Assembly (NCBI GenBank): GCA_963772555.1
Contig: CAVYXQ010000008.1
Coordinates: 241,345-305,344 of the forward strand
DNA from: Roseiarcus sp963772555
GTDB taxonomy: Bacteria > Pseudomonadota > Alphaproteobacteria > Rhizobiales > Beijerinckiaceae
Direction: 5' to 3'
Length of the DNA stretch: 64,000 nt
In this document: positions 1-8,671 of the stretch, one piece after another
Position numbering within the stretch: the stretch's first letter is position 1
Layout of the letters: each line of letters opens with the position of its first letter
Made by a program: the position numbers and the translations under genes
The notes under the pieces: generated by a model
Database searches by the model: none
What the model was told of the DNA's origin: nothing
The model's input: the letters and a program-made list of their open reading frames with translations, nothing else

Positions 1-1856
1 GGGTCGCCGCTTTCGGGGCGATGAATGTGATGCTTCTGTCGATCTCGCTATGGGCTGGCGCCGACACCGACGCGAATTCGGCGACGCGCGATCTCTTCCA
101 TTGGCTGTCGGCTCTGGTCGCGCTTCCTTGCGCGGCCTATGCGGGGCTGCCGTTCTTCGAAAGCGCAGGGAAGGCCCTTCGGGCCCGCTCGCTCAACATG
201 GACGTCCCGATCGCGCTCGGGGTCGTGCTGACGCTAGGCATGTCGGTGGTGCAGACGGCGGCGCATAAGCGACTCGCCTATTTCGATAGCGCGCTGATGC
301 TGCTCATGTTCCTGCTCGCCGGCCGCTTCCTCGATCAGCGCATGCGACGGCTGACCCGCGACTTTGCCATCAACCTGACCGCGATCCGCGCAGAGCGCGC
401 GACCAAGCTCGTCGCTGGAGGCGAAGCGCGCGACACGCCGATCGCGGCGATTCGCCCCGGCGATCTCGTCCTGGTCACGGCCGGAGAGCGCGTCTCTGTC
501 GACGGCACGGTCGAAGATGGACGGTCCCAGATCGACCAGAGCCTGGTGACCGGCGAGACCCAGCCGCTGGACGCGGCTCCGGGCACGAAGGTCTACGCCG
601 GAACCCTCAACCTGACGGGCGCACTACGCGTGCGAGTCACAAACGCCGCGGCCGGCACGCTGCTCGACGAGGTCAACGGCCTGCTCGGCAAGGCGGTCGA
701 ACAGCGATCGTCCTACGTGCGCCTCGCCGATCGCGCGGCGAGGCTGTATGTGCCTGTAGTCCATCTGGCGGCGCTGGCCACCTTCCTCGGGTGGCTCCTG
801 ATCGGCGCCGGCTGGCAGAAGGCGCTCATCGTCGCGATCACGGTTCTCATCATCACTTGTCCCTGCGCGCTCGGCCTAGCCGTGCCGGCGGTTCAGGTCG
901 TCGCCGCGGGAGCGCTCTTCCGCCGCGGGCTGATGCTGAATTCCGGCGAGGCGCTCGAGCGTCTGGCCGAGGCTGACTGGGTCGTGTTCGACAAGACCGG
1001 CACCCTGACCCAGCCGCGCCCGGCGCTGGCGAATTCGGCGGAAGTGGCCGCCGAAGACCTGGCGCTTGCTGGGGCGCTGGCGCTTTCGAGCCGGCACCCG
1101 CTCGCCAAGGCCCTCGTCGAGGCGTCCGGCGCGAGCAAGCCGACGCCAACGGAGGAGGTTCCAGGCCTGGGCGTCGTCGCCCTCGAGGGCGACGTCAGGC
1201 TCGGCTCCATCGCCTGGTGCGGGGCCGAAACGGAGGCGGCGGGGGTCGCGGCGGCGTGGCCGGACGCCTCGCTGATCGCGCTGAGGACGCCCGACCGGGC
1301 CGTCGTCTTCGCGGTCCGGCAGCGGCTACGCTCCGATGCGCGCGCGGTCGTCGCGGACATTGCCCGCCGACGCGAGGTCGAGATCCTGTCGGGGGATCGG
1401 GAGGCGGCGGTGGCCCTCGTGGCGCGGGAGCTCAGCGTCGGGCGATTCGAGGCGGCGATGAAGCCCGCGGACAAGATCGCCCGGTTGCGGACCCTCGCTG
1501 ATGAGGGCAAGCGGACGCTCATGGTCGGCGACGGGCTCAATGACGCGCCGGCGCTCGCCGCCGCGCATGTTTCGATCTCGCCGATCTCCGCCGCCCATAT
1601 CGCCCAGGCGCAGGCGGACGCGCTCTTCCTCGGCGAGCGGCTGATGCCGGTCGCCGACGCGCTGCGGCTCGCGGCCAAGGCGCGCCGGCTGATGGTCGAG
1701 AACCTGTGGCTGTCGTTCCTCTACAACATGATCGCCGTGCCGCTGGCGATCCTGGGCTTCGTGACGCCTCTCGGGGCGGCGGTGGCGATGTCCGCCTCAT
1801 CTATCCTGGTGACGCTGAATGCGTTGCGCGCGCGTGAGGCGGGCTCGAAACCATGA
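1..1856 (+). CDS. ccoI: Copper-transporting P1B-type ATPase CcoI/FixI (5'-truncated by window edge)
   Basis: Membrane P-type ATPase that supplies copper for assembly of cbb3 cytochrome oxidase. The frame is already open at base 3 (VAAFGAMNVM) before the first ATG at 21, and the N-terminal metal-binding region is missing, so the gene starts outside the window. About 617 codons are present. Visible motifs are the TGE actuator loop (near base 550), the membrane CPC metal site in TCPCALG (near 855), the phosphorylation motif DKTGTLT (near 990) and the hinge GDGLNDAP (near 1527). Transmembrane segments flank the CPC site, and two more close the C-terminus. The stop overlaps the ccoS start (ATGA), which supports CcoI rather than a general CopA. 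Confidence 0.95.
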   Translation, partial: VAAFGAMNVMLLSISLWAGADTDANSATRDLFHWLSALVALPCAAYAGLPFFESAGKALRARSLNMDVPIALGVVLTLGMSVVQTAAHKRLAYFDSALMLLMFLLAGRFLDQRMRRLTRDFAINLTAIRAERATKLVAGGEARDTPIAAIRPGDLVLVTAGERVSVDGTVEDGRSQIDQSLVTGETQPLDAAPGTKVYAGTLNLTGALRVRVTNAAAGTLLDEVNGLLGKAVEQRSSYVRLADRAARLYVPVVHLAALATFLGWLLIGAGWQKALIVAITVLIITCPCALGLAVPAVQVVAAGALFRRGLMLNSGEALERLAEADWVVFDKTGTLTQPRPALANSAEVAAEDLALAGALALSSRHPLAKALVEASGASKPTPTEEVPGLGVVALEGDVRLGSIAWCGAETEAAGVAAAWPDASLIALRTPDRAVVFAVRQRLRSDARAVVADIARRREVEILSGDREAAVALVARELSVGRFEAAMKPADKIARLRTLADEGKRTLMVGDGLNDAPALAAAHVSISPISAAHIAQAQADALFLGERLMPVADALRLAAKARRLMVENLWLSFLYNMIAVPLAILGFVTPLGAAVAMSASSILVTLNALRAREAGSKP

Positions 1857-2011
1857 ACGTGCTGGTCTACCTGGTGCCGCTCGCGCTCGCCCTCGGCGGC
1901 CTTGGTCTGGCGGCTTTCTTATGGGCGCTGCGCAACGGCCAGTTCGACGATCTCGAAGGGGCCGGATGGCGGGCGATCAGCGACGACGACCTGCCCGACG
2001 ACAAGCGATAG
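1853..2011 (+). CDS. ccoS: cbb3-type cytochrome oxidase assembly protein CcoS
   Basis: A 52-residue protein with one N-terminal transmembrane helix (LVYLVPLALALGGLGLAAFLWAL), then NGQFDDLEGAGWRAI and a short acidic tail. This is the CcoS layout: membrane helix followed by a GQFDDLEG-type motif. CcoS is needed for cofactor insertion or maturation of the cbb3 oxidase. The ATG overlaps the ccoI stop by four bases (ATGA), so the two are translationally coupled as in the ccoGHIS locus. The length is normal for the family. Confidence 0.93.
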   Translation: MNVLVYLVPLALALGGLGLAAFLWALRNGQFDDLEGAGWRAISDDDLPDDKR

Positions 2012-2428
2012 CGGCAGCGGGCACAGGGCCGTGGCTCTTGATCGCTCCTGGAGGGGCGCCGAAGAGGGTGTACTTTTTTTGAGGGCATCCGGCCGTTTTC
2101 GCAGACGTGGGCGCTTCAAGGACGCTCGCTGGAGCACCCCTCGACAATCGCCCTCCTGGCCCAATTGATCAGCCAAGAATAACAATCTCCCCCTGGATCA
2201 CGGGCGACAACTTGATCTCCAGGCCATGTTTTCGACAATGACTTCGTGTTCGCCGGTGGGGTAAAGGACAGACTGTTCCAGCCGCCGACAACCGCCGGGG
2301 CGACCGGCGTCGACTGTTCGTCGACATCAAAGCCAATCGTCGAGACGCGCCATGCGTATCCGCGTTCGGTCCGATCGGCGGGAGGATCTTTGGTTTCGTG
2401 CTCCCGCAGACGCCGCTAAGGTCGAGGA
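2012..2428. other. Intergenic region between ccoS and the FixJ-like gene
   Basis: 417 bases with no convincing gene. A T7 run lies near 2074-2080 and a small inverted repeat (GTCGAC, 5-base loop, GTCGAC) at 2309-2325. TTGATCAGCC near 2165 recalls half of an FNR/FixK box, but the second half does not match. The region presumably holds the end of the cco transcript and the promoter of the response regulator. Confidence 0.5.
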
Positions 2429-3055
2429 ATGAGTGAAAAGCTGATCGTTCACGTAATCGACGACGACGACGCCCTTCGCGATTCGGTCCGACTGTTTCTG
2501 GACAATGAAGGACTCGAGGTCAGGCCGTACGCCTCCGCCATCGAGTTTCTCTCCGCATTGAGCTCGAGTCCGACAGGCTGCGTCGTCACCGACGTTCGCA
2601 TGCCGGGCATGAGCGGCATGGAACTCCTGGCTCATCTTGCAACGCGAGGATTGGCCTTGCCAGTCATCGTCGTGACCGGTCACGCCGACGTTCCCCTCGC
2701 CGTGCGCGCAATGAAGGAAGGCGCCGTTGACCTGCTCGAAAAGCCGTTTCGCGCGGACGATCTGATTAGCGCGGTTCGCAAAGCCCTGGCTTCTGGAAAG
2801 GGACCAAACACCAGCGATGCTAGCGCGCGGGAAGCGGTTGCGCGGTTATCGACGCTCAGCGTGCGCGAGAACGAGGTGCTCGACCGGCTCATTCGGGGGC
2901 AGCCCAACAAGATCATCGCCTATGAAATGGGTATCAGCCCCCGGACGGTGGAAGTTCATCGCGCCAATGTTATGAAAAAGACGCAGGCCGGAAGTCTGTC
3001 TGAGCTCGTCCGCATGTTCCTGAATGTCGAGCGTGGCGAAGCCGGGCGGAGCTGA
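2429..3055 (+). CDS. FixJ-family two-component response regulator
   Basis: 208 residues. The N-terminal receiver domain (about 1-122) has the acidic cluster DDDD (11-14), the phospho-acceptor Asp55 in VVTDVRMPGMSG, a TGH switch region and the conserved Lys in EKPF. The C-terminal LuxR-type helix-turn-helix contains LSVRENEVL and GISPRTVEVHRANVMKK, close to FixJ. FixJ-type regulators work with an oxygen- or redox-sensing kinase. Adjacency to cco genes suggests control of micro-oxic respiration, but no kinase gene is in the window, so its input is unknown. Confidence 0.9.
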   Translation: MSEKLIVHVIDDDDALRDSVRLFLDNEGLEVRPYASAIEFLSALSSSPTGCVVTDVRMPGMSGMELLAHLATRGLALPVIVVTGHADVPLAVRAMKEGAVDLLEKPFRADDLISAVRKALASGKGPNTSDASAREAVARLSTLSVRENEVLDRLIRGQPNKIIAYEMGISPRTVEVHRANVMKKTQAGSLSELVRMFLNVERGEAGRS

Positions 3056-3346
3056 GGCCGCGCCGCGGGATTACGCCGTCCTGTCGGAGATATTTCTCCG
3101 CGGGGAGCCTGTGCAGCCAGACTTCCCGGTGAAAAGCGCAACCCTTATTAATTAGTCTAAGTAGAATCCACAATTGCGCGGCTGACCTCCTTTTGAGACT
3201 TAGCGACCAGCAGAGATCTGCCATTTTGCCAGCTTGGATTTGCAGTTTTTGGCGTCGAGACCGGGGCCTCGTTGATCTCAACACAAAATGTAGCCGTGGC
3301 CATTTGCACCGCGGCTTCCGGGAGGGACTTGAGGAGGAATCAGCTG

Positions 3347-3637
3347 ATGATTGCGCAGGAGGTCGTTCGAACCTGCTCCAACGCGTCGGTGGCGCAGGCG
3401 GCATTATTTTCGATTGGCGGCGAATTCACGTCCAATTTCCGGGCTGAAGCCGAGCGCCGGCGGGCGCCCTTCGGAGCCTACGCGGCCGACCTCGTGAGGG
3501 ACTTTGCCCAGACGGCGGGCCCGGCCGACTGGAGACGCGCTGACGAGGCCGCGCGCGGCGCCGACCAGCCCATCCTCTCGTGCTTGCGGTTCATACTCGA
3601 TCAGCGATTGCAGATCGAGTCCGCTGCGGCGCGATAG
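3347..3637 (+). CDS. Hypothetical protein (about 96 aa)
   Basis: Short soluble protein of no family I recognise. The ATG at 3347 is chosen because GAGGAGGAA lies 7-15 bases upstream; the frame stays open further upstream but without a comparable ribosome site. Sequence features are an Ala/Arg-rich middle and a C-terminal segment PILSCLRFILDQRLQ that could form an amphipathic helix. It has no signal peptide or membrane segment. The roughly 290 bases before it contain an A/T-rich stretch (3142-3170) that could carry the promoter. Confidence 0.5.
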   Translation: MIAQEVVRTCSNASVAQAALFSIGGEFTSNFRAEAERRRAPFGAYAADLVRDFAQTAGPADWRRADEAARGADQPILSCLRFILDQRLQIESAAAR

Positions 3638-3665
3638 TCTTCCGTTTGATGCGTCTCGCGAGAAG

Positions 3666-4037
3666 TCAAACCGCTTTGTTCTGGCGCCTGAGCCGTTGCG
3701 CCAGAACCCGCATCACCTTGAGCGCGAAGTACGGTGTGTGCCGGACCAGAAAGAGATATTGCTTTTCCGTGATCGGGGCGACGGTCACGTCCGTCTCCGC
3801 GGTCACCGTCGCGCTTCTCGGGGAGGTGTCGATCAGAGCCATCTCTCCAAAAATTTCATTTTCGCCGAGCGTTTCGAGGAGTTTGTTGCCGGAGAGCACC
3901 CTCACGCGCCCCGACTTTATGACGAAAAGCTCAACCGCAGAGTCCCCCTCGCGGAAGATCGTCTCGCCCGCTTTGTAATCGCGAGTTGGAACATCCTGAC
4001 CCAGGAGGAGACTGAAGTCGTCCGCATCATCCGTCAT
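3666..4037 (-). CDS. Cyclic nucleotide-binding domain protein (Crp/Fnr sensor fold, no HTH)
   Basis: About 123 residues forming one cNMP-binding beta-roll: AGETIFREGDSAVELFVIKSGRVRV, then a full phosphate-binding cassette IFGEMALIDTSPRSAT, and an ending KVMRVLAQRLRRQNKAV resembling the start of the dimerisation helix. There is no DNA-binding helix-turn-helix, so it is not a complete Crp/Fnr regulator. The ATG at 4037 is preferred because GAGGA lies 7 bases before it; an in-frame extension to a TTG at 4076 is possible. Ligand and partner are unknown. Confidence 0.85.
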   Translation of the reverse strand: MTDDADDFSLLLGQDVPTRDYKAGETIFREGDSAVELFVIKSGRVRVLSGNKLLETLGENEIFGEMALIDTSPRSATVTAETDVTVAPITEKQYLFLVRHTPYFALKVMRVLAQRLRRQNKAV

Positions 4038-4168
4038 GTCGCGATCCTCGCGCATCGTTTCGATGCGCATTGCCAAAAATATGAGACGTCAGACTGATTG
4101 CAGAATTGTGACAAACAGTCTTCAAACCACGGGCGGATCTTGAGCGTCTCCCGGAGGAGCGCGTTCCG

Positions 4169-5152
4169 TCATTCGATGCTCACGACGATCCGACCGCGTG
4201 TTTTTCCCTCAAGGATTCGCCGGCCTGCTTCAAACACATTATCGAAGGGAATCGTCTCCGTCATTGCCGAGAGCTTCTGCCGGTCGAGCTCGTGAGCGAG
4301 CCGGCGCCACGCCTCGAGCCTCAGCGGCATCGGACAATTGACGCTGTCGATGCCGATCAGCGTGACGCCGCGCAGGATGAATGGGGCGACGGTCATCGGC
4401 AAATCCATTCCGCCCGCCAAACCGCAAGCGGCGACCGCGCCGCCGTAGCGGGTCTGGGCAAGCGCATTGGCGAGCGTATGCGAACCGACGGCGTCGATGG
4501 CCGCCGCCCATCGCTCCTTGCCCAGCGGCTTGCCGGGCGCGTCGAGGGACGCCCGCTCGATAATTTCGGAGGCGCCGAGCTGTCGTAGATAGTCGGCCTC
4601 GTTCGGCCGGCCGGTGGAGGCGATAACCTTCCAGCCCTTGCCGGCCAACAGCGAAACGGCGGTCGAGCCGACGCCGCCGACGGCGCCGGTGACAAGCGCC
4701 GGTCCGGAGGACGGCGTCAGGCCGTGCCGTTCGATCGCCATGACCGCCAGCATTGCGGTGTAGCCTGCGGTGCCGATCGCCATCGCCTCGGCGCGGCTGA
4801 GACCGGCCGGCAGTTTGACCAGCCAGTCGCCCTTTACACGCGCCTTTTCGGCATAGCCGCCGAAATGCGTCTCGCTGAGGCCGTAACCGTTCAGGATGAC
4901 TTCCTCGCCGGTTTGAAAATCCGGTCTACGGGAATTCTCGACGATGCCGGCGAGATCGATTCCAAGCACCATCGGGAACCGGCGGATGATCGCCGATTTC
5001 CCGGAGAGCGCTAGCCCGTCCTTGTAGTTGACCGTCGAGTGCGTGACGCGGACCGTCACGTCGCCGTCCATCAGTTCCGACTCGTCCATCCCGACGAAGC
5101 CAACATCCTGCCCGGCTTCGGTCTTGTCGGCTCTGATGGCGCGAAACGGCAT
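4169..5152 (-). CDS. acuI: Acrylyl-CoA reductase (NADPH)-type MDR oxidoreductase, AcuI/YhdH family
   Basis: 327-residue medium-chain dehydrogenase/reductase without catalytic zinc. The N-terminal GroES-like half contains the AcuI-type run VNYKDGLALSGKSAI, and the Rossmann half has VTGAVGGVGSTAVSLLA for NADPH. AcuI reduces acryloyl-CoA to propionyl-CoA in DMSP/acrylate or 3-hydroxypropionate metabolism, and also protects against acrylate. It stands alone here without dddL or prpE, so detoxification of a reactive enoyl-CoA is as likely as a pathway role. Full length. Confidence 0.9.
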   Translation of the reverse strand: MPFRAIRADKTEAGQDVGFVGMDESELMDGDVTVRVTHSTVNYKDGLALSGKSAIIRRFPMVLGIDLAGIVENSRRPDFQTGEEVILNGYGLSETHFGGYAEKARVKGDWLVKLPAGLSRAEAMAIGTAGYTAMLAVMAIERHGLTPSSGPALVTGAVGGVGSTAVSLLAGKGWKVIASTGRPNEADYLRQLGASEIIERASLDAPGKPLGKERWAAAIDAVGSHTLANALAQTRYGGAVAACGLAGGMDLPMTVAPFILRGVTLIGIDSVNCPMPLRLEAWRRLAHELDRQKLSAMTETIPFDNVFEAGRRILEGKTRGRIVVSIE

Positions 5153-5247
5153 CCAGGTTTCCTCGTCAAGATCGCGGCGGCTGCTGGTCTCAGCGAGTGT
5201 ATTCGGCGGCTGGCCAAACGGTCAAACATTTGGGAGAAAAGCCGGCT

Positions 5248-5514
5248 TCACTGCCGCCGCGAAACGGAAAACTCGCCGGCCGCGGCCCGGTCGGCGAGGC
5301 GAGCGGCGATAAGCGCGGCATTGTCTTCGCCATGAATCGCGACGAGTTCGCACATTGCCGCGCAGAGCGCCGCCTCGGCGAAGTCGCCGGCGTCGATTCC
5401 GTCGGTCGCCGCCAAGGCGAAGGCCTCGGTGACATAGTTGAACGCGGCCTGGCGCGGGTCTCCGTCCCGGAGCGCCTCCCGTGACATTTGCTTGACGGCG
5501 GACATCGACGCCAT
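5248..5514 (-). CDS. Small hypothetical protein (88 aa)
   Basis: Unrecognised, mostly helical, Ala-rich protein: MASMSAVKQMSREAL, then AAFNYVTEAFALAATDGIDAGDFAEAALCAAM and a basic end. It has no signal peptide or membrane helix. The codons look like those of the neighbouring genes. The ATG at 5514 is the first in the frame. It lies upstream of acuI on the same strand with a 95-base gap, so co-transcription is possible. Confidence 0.45.
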   Translation of the reverse strand: MASMSAVKQMSREALRDGDPRQAAFNYVTEAFALAATDGIDAGDFAEAALCAAMCELVAIHGEDNAALIAARLADRAAAGEFSVSRRQ

Positions 5515-5636
5515 ATTAGGGTGCGGCCCACAGGAACGCGATGCCGGTCATAAAAAAAGGTTAATGGGCGCGCGTTCGGCTTGGCGATGGTTGCAGGAAA
5601 GTCGGCGTGGCGCATGCCGCGTTCTTGGGGAGCATC

Positions 5637-6431
5637 ATGTGCGGACGTTACGCCATCACTTTGCCGCCGGAGGCGGTTCGGGCCTATTTTGCCTATGACG
5701 AAACGCCGAATTTTCCGCCGCGTTACAATGTGGCGCCGACACAGCCCGTTCCGGTGGTGATCGCGGACCCTTTGGGCTCGCGAGGAACGCGGCATTTCAA
5801 GTTGGTGCGTTGGGGCTTTCTGCCGGGGTTCGCGAAGGACCCAAAGGACTTCCCGCTCATCGTCAACGCGCGCGCAGAGACTCTGGCGGAAAGGCCGAGC
5901 TTTCGCGCCGCCCTGAAACGTCGCCGCTGCCTTATTATTGCGGATGGCTTCTACGAATGGCGAAAGGATGCGCGCGGGCGCGGCGCGCCCAGCCGCCCCT
6001 ATCTGATTCGCCGTGTGACGGGTCAGCCGATGGCGCTCGCCGGCCTCTACGAGACCTTTTGCGATGCAAACGGCAGCGAGATCGACACCGCCTGCATCGT
6101 GACGACGCCCGCCAATCGTCTTGTGGCCATCGTCCACGACCGCATGCCGGCGATCCTCGACCGGGATGATTTCGCTGCGTGGCTCGACGGCGAAGCCGTC
6201 GACGTCGCCGGGGCGCTCGCCCTGCTGAAACCCGCCCCGGAGGGGGCTCTCGAGCTTGTGGAGGTTGGACGTGCGGTCAATCGCGCGGCCAACGACCATG
6301 AGGACTTGCAGAAGCCGGTCGCCGCGCCAATCCGCGCAGGCGGCCAGATGACGCTGTTCGACTATGCGGCCGCCGAAGATGCGGCGCGATCGACCGCGGC
6401 AGAAGAAAAAGCCTTGAGATCGCATGCCTGA
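5637..6431 (+). CDS. yedK: Abasic-site protection protein, YedK/HMCES (SRAP) family
   Basis: 264 residues. SRAP proteins use the N-terminal Cys2, exposed by Met removal, to form a thiazolidine crosslink with abasic sites in single-stranded DNA. The start at 5637 is fixed by MCGRYAITLP; the upstream in-frame ATG at 5607 would bury the catalytic Cys. Family landmarks are YNVAPTQPVPV, VNARAET (the active-site Asn), DGFYEWRK (the Glu) and IVHDRMPAIL (the His). The C-terminus is extended and ends in an acidic Ala-rich tail. A tag gene for DNA base repair follows directly. No LexA-type box was found upstream. Confidence 0.93.
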   Translation: MCGRYAITLPPEAVRAYFAYDETPNFPPRYNVAPTQPVPVVIADPLGSRGTRHFKLVRWGFLPGFAKDPKDFPLIVNARAETLAERPSFRAALKRRRCLIIADGFYEWRKDARGRGAPSRPYLIRRVTGQPMALAGLYETFCDANGSEIDTACIVTTPANRLVAIVHDRMPAILDRDDFAAWLDGEAVDVAGALALLKPAPEGALELVEVGRAVNRAANDHEDLQKPVAAPIRAGGQMTLFDYAAAEDAARSTAAEEKALRSHA

Positions 6432-6450
6432 GCGGGAGCGGAAGCGACTC

Positions 6451-7059
6451 ATGACGGCTGTCGCCGCCGCCGATGGGCTCATGCGCTGTCCCTGGCCCGG
6501 CAACGATCCGCTCTACCTCGCCTATCACGACGAGGAATGGGGCACGCCGGAATATGACGATCGAGCGCTGTTCGAGAAGCTCGTTCTGGACGGCTTCCAG
6601 GCGGGCCTTTCGTGGATCACCATCCTGCGCAAGCGGCCAGCGTTCCGCACCGCGTTCGACGGGTTCGAGCCGGAGAAAATCGCCCGCTGGGACGCGGCCA
6701 AGAAGGCGGCGCTCATGCAGGACCCCGGCATCGTGCGCAACCGCGCCAAGATCGACGCTACGGTCGCCCTGGCGCGTATCTATCTGGACCTCGCCGGCAC
6801 GGGCGGCTTCGCCCGGCATCTCTGGGGCTTCGTCGACGGGCGGCCGATCCAGCACGCTCGCTGCAGCCTGGCGGAGATCCCCGCCGAGAGCGACATTTCG
6901 CGCGCAATCGCCAAGGATCTGCGCACGCGCGGTGGAAACTTCGTCGGCCCGACGATCATCTACGCCTTCATGCAGGCGACCGGCATGGTCAACGATCACC
7001 TCGTCGATTGCTGTCGCCACGAAGCTTGCCGCGCGCTGGCGCGCCCGTTTGGAACGTGA
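6451..7059 (+). CDS. tag: DNA-3-methyladenine glycosylase I
   Basis: Removes 3-methyladenine from alkylated DNA. About 202 residues with the Tag signature RCPWPGNDPLYLAYHDEEWG, the base-recognition segment FQAGLSWITILRKR, and the zinc ligands: Cys of RCPW, His of YHDEEWG, and His plus Cys of CCRHEAC near the end. The ATG at 6451 has GGAAG 8 bases upstream; an in-frame ATG at 6424 overlapping yedK is the alternative. It is followed with a GTGA overlap by the HD-domain gene. Confidence 0.93.
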   Translation: MTAVAAADGLMRCPWPGNDPLYLAYHDEEWGTPEYDDRALFEKLVLDGFQAGLSWITILRKRPAFRTAFDGFEPEKIARWDAAKKAALMQDPGIVRNRAKIDATVALARIYLDLAGTGGFARHLWGFVDGRPIQHARCSLAEIPAESDISRAIAKDLRTRGGNFVGPTIIYAFMQATGMVNDHLVDCCRHEACRALARPFGT

Positions 7060-7667
7060 AGGATCGGCCGCCGCCCCGCGCCTGGCAGCGCATGTTGTCG
7101 GGTCGGCGGCTTGACCTCATCGAACCGTCTCCGTTCGACGTCGAGATCGGCGACATTGCACATGGTCTCGCCCGCGTCGCCCGATGGAACGGCCAGACCA
7201 AGGGGCCGGAGATCTTCTCGGTCGCCCAGCATTCGCTGCTCGTCGAAGCGCTGTTTGCCGCTGGCAGCCCGGCGCCGACGCGACCGTCGCGGCTTGCCGC
7301 GCTTCTGCACGACGGGCCGGAATATGTGATCGGCGACATGATCTCGCCGTTCAAGGAGGCCATCGGCAGCCCCTACAAGCGGATCGAAGCCCGTCTGCAG
7401 GGAGCGATCCACATCCGCTTCGGCCTGCCTGCGCAATTGCCGCAGGAACTGGCCAAGCGCATCAAAGCCGCGGATCGGATTTCCGCCTATTTCGAGGCGA
7501 TCACGCTCGCCGGGTTCGCCGTCGCCGAAGCCCGCAAGCTTTTCGGAGATCCAGATTTGCCCATGCGCGACGTCGCCGTATTTCTCGAACCGATGCGTCC
7601 GGGCGATGCGGAGGAGCGCTTTCTGCGCCGTTTCACGGAACTCGACGCCGAGAGGATCGATCCGTAA
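7056..7667 (+). CDS. HD-domain phosphohydrolase, YfbR-like
   Basis: 203 residues starting at a GTG that overlaps the tag stop (GTGA). The HD metal site is visible as VAQHSLLV followed by LLHDGPEYVIGDMISPFK, and a second His/Asp region lies around AADRISAYFEA. This arrangement matches the YfbR-type metal-dependent nucleotidase/phosphohydrolase group acting on small phosphorylated substrates; the true substrate is not known. The coupling with tag and yedK hints at nucleotide or DNA-damage housekeeping, which is inference only. Confidence 0.82.
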   Translation: MKDRPPPRAWQRMLSGRRLDLIEPSPFDVEIGDIAHGLARVARWNGQTKGPEIFSVAQHSLLVEALFAAGSPAPTRPSRLAALLHDGPEYVIGDMISPFKEAIGSPYKRIEARLQGAIHIRFGLPAQLPQELAKRIKAADRISAYFEAITLAGFAVAEARKLFGDPDLPMRDVAVFLEPMRPGDAEERFLRRFTELDAERIDP

Positions 7668-7699
7668 GCAAGCGCGGCCGCAGCAGAAGGAGCCATTCC

Positions 7700-8212
7700 A
7701 TGCCGCGACTTCACGTGTGCTCGCTGGCACTGATCCGCGACACCGTCGCTGAGACCGGCGCTCGCTCTCTTGTAACCCTCTTGAGCCCAGGCACGACCGT
7801 CGCCCGGCCGGCGGGGATCACACTCGAGCGGCATCTCTATCTTGCCGTGTCCGACATCGTCGCGCCGATGCCCGGCCAGGTCCTGCCAGAGCATACGCAT
7901 CTGGACGAACTCCTGGCGTTCGTCCGTGCCTGGGACCGCGTGGAGCCCATGTTGATCCATTGCTTTGCCGGCGTCAGCCGGTCGACGGCGGCCGCCTTCA
8001 TCGCCGCCTGCGCCCTGAAGCCGCAACGCGACGAATTCGCCATCGCCCGCGCGATACGCGCGGCTTCCCAAACCGCCACGCCGAACGCCCGCCTCGTTGC
8101 GCTCGCCGACCTCGCGCTCGGTCGAAACGGCCGCATGAGCGCCGCGATCGAGGACATCGGGCGCGGCGAGGCCTGCTTCGAGGGGACGCCGTTCACGCTG
8201 GAGCTGGTCTGA
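7700..8212 (+). CDS. Dual-specificity/tyrosine phosphatase-like protein
   Basis: 170 residues. The catalytic P-loop is HCFAGVSRSTAA, matching HCX5R of cysteine-dependent phosphatases, and the general-acid region may lie around DIVAPMPGQVLPEH. This is the short stand-alone form common in alphaproteobacteria. A ribosome site AGAAGGAG precedes the ATG at 7700. It follows the HD gene by 32 bases on the same strand and is probably in its operon. The substrate cannot be read from sequence. Confidence 0.82.
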   Translation: MPRLHVCSLALIRDTVAETGARSLVTLLSPGTTVARPAGITLERHLYLAVSDIVAPMPGQVLPEHTHLDELLAFVRAWDRVEPMLIHCFAGVSRSTAAAFIAACALKPQRDEFAIARAIRAASQTATPNARLVALADLALGRNGRMSAAIEDIGRGEACFEGTPFTLELV

Positions 8213-8225
8213 AAGCGTAGTGGCC

Positions 8226-8630
8226 TCAGCCCTTGACCGCCTTTGTCATCGCTTCCTGCTCGGACGGCGAGGGCGAGCCGTAAAAAGCGGGTTCGTCATC
8301 TTTGCCGCCAAGCGCGCCATAGGCGTGGGCGCCGGACGCGTCGAACAGGACGACGAACTTGTGTTCGGCGCATGCAGCGGGCTTGCAGACGAAGGAAAGC
8401 GCATAAGGCTTGCCGTCGATGGTCAAGTTCCTGATTTGTCCGGAAACCCCGTCGAAGTCTCTGTTGAACCGGACGAGCCAGTCCGGCGTCGGCTGGACGA
8501 TTTTCATCAGACGCTCCCAGGCGGCGCGATACGGCGTCCTGCCGTGCAACGCGTCGAACAGGAATTCCGTTTCTCCGGCTTGGGCGGAGGCGGCGAGAAG
8601 GCCGAAAGCGAGGGCGATGCTGAAGCGCAT
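8226..8630 (-). CDS. Ivy-family (inhibitor of vertebrate lysozyme) periplasmic protein
   Basis: 134 residues with a Sec signal peptide (MRFSIALAFGLLAASAQA, cut before GETEF). The mature part has the Ivy pattern: TPYRAAWERLMK, WL followed by a compact beta region, the loop CKPAAC flanked by two cysteines, then HKFVVLFDASGAHAYGAL. In E. coli Ivy the loop is CKPHDC and its His enters the lysozyme active site; here that position is Ala. The fold assignment is good, but inhibition of lysozyme should not be assumed. Confidence 0.8.
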   Translation of the reverse strand: MRFSIALAFGLLAASAQAGETEFLFDALHGRTPYRAAWERLMKIVQPTPDWLVRFNRDFDGVSGQIRNLTIDGKPYALSFVCKPAACAEHKFVVLFDASGAHAYGALGGKDDEPAFYGSPSPSEQEAMTKAVKG

Positions 8631-8671
8631 TGTCAGGAGCGATCCGGTTGGCGGTGGGAGGGTCGAGGCCT

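Noticed and set aside
2160..2180. FNR/FixK box upstream of the FixJ-like gene
   Set aside because: TTGAT is present, but the second half-site does not match ATCAA at the required spacing.
5515..5636. LexA box in front of the SRAP (yedK) gene
   Set aside because: GAAC and GTTC tetramers occur, but no pair has the 7-base spacing with a second match.
5190..6503. 437-codon minus-strand frame opposite yedK
   Set aside because: No family resemblance; yedK is unmistakable on the plus strand.
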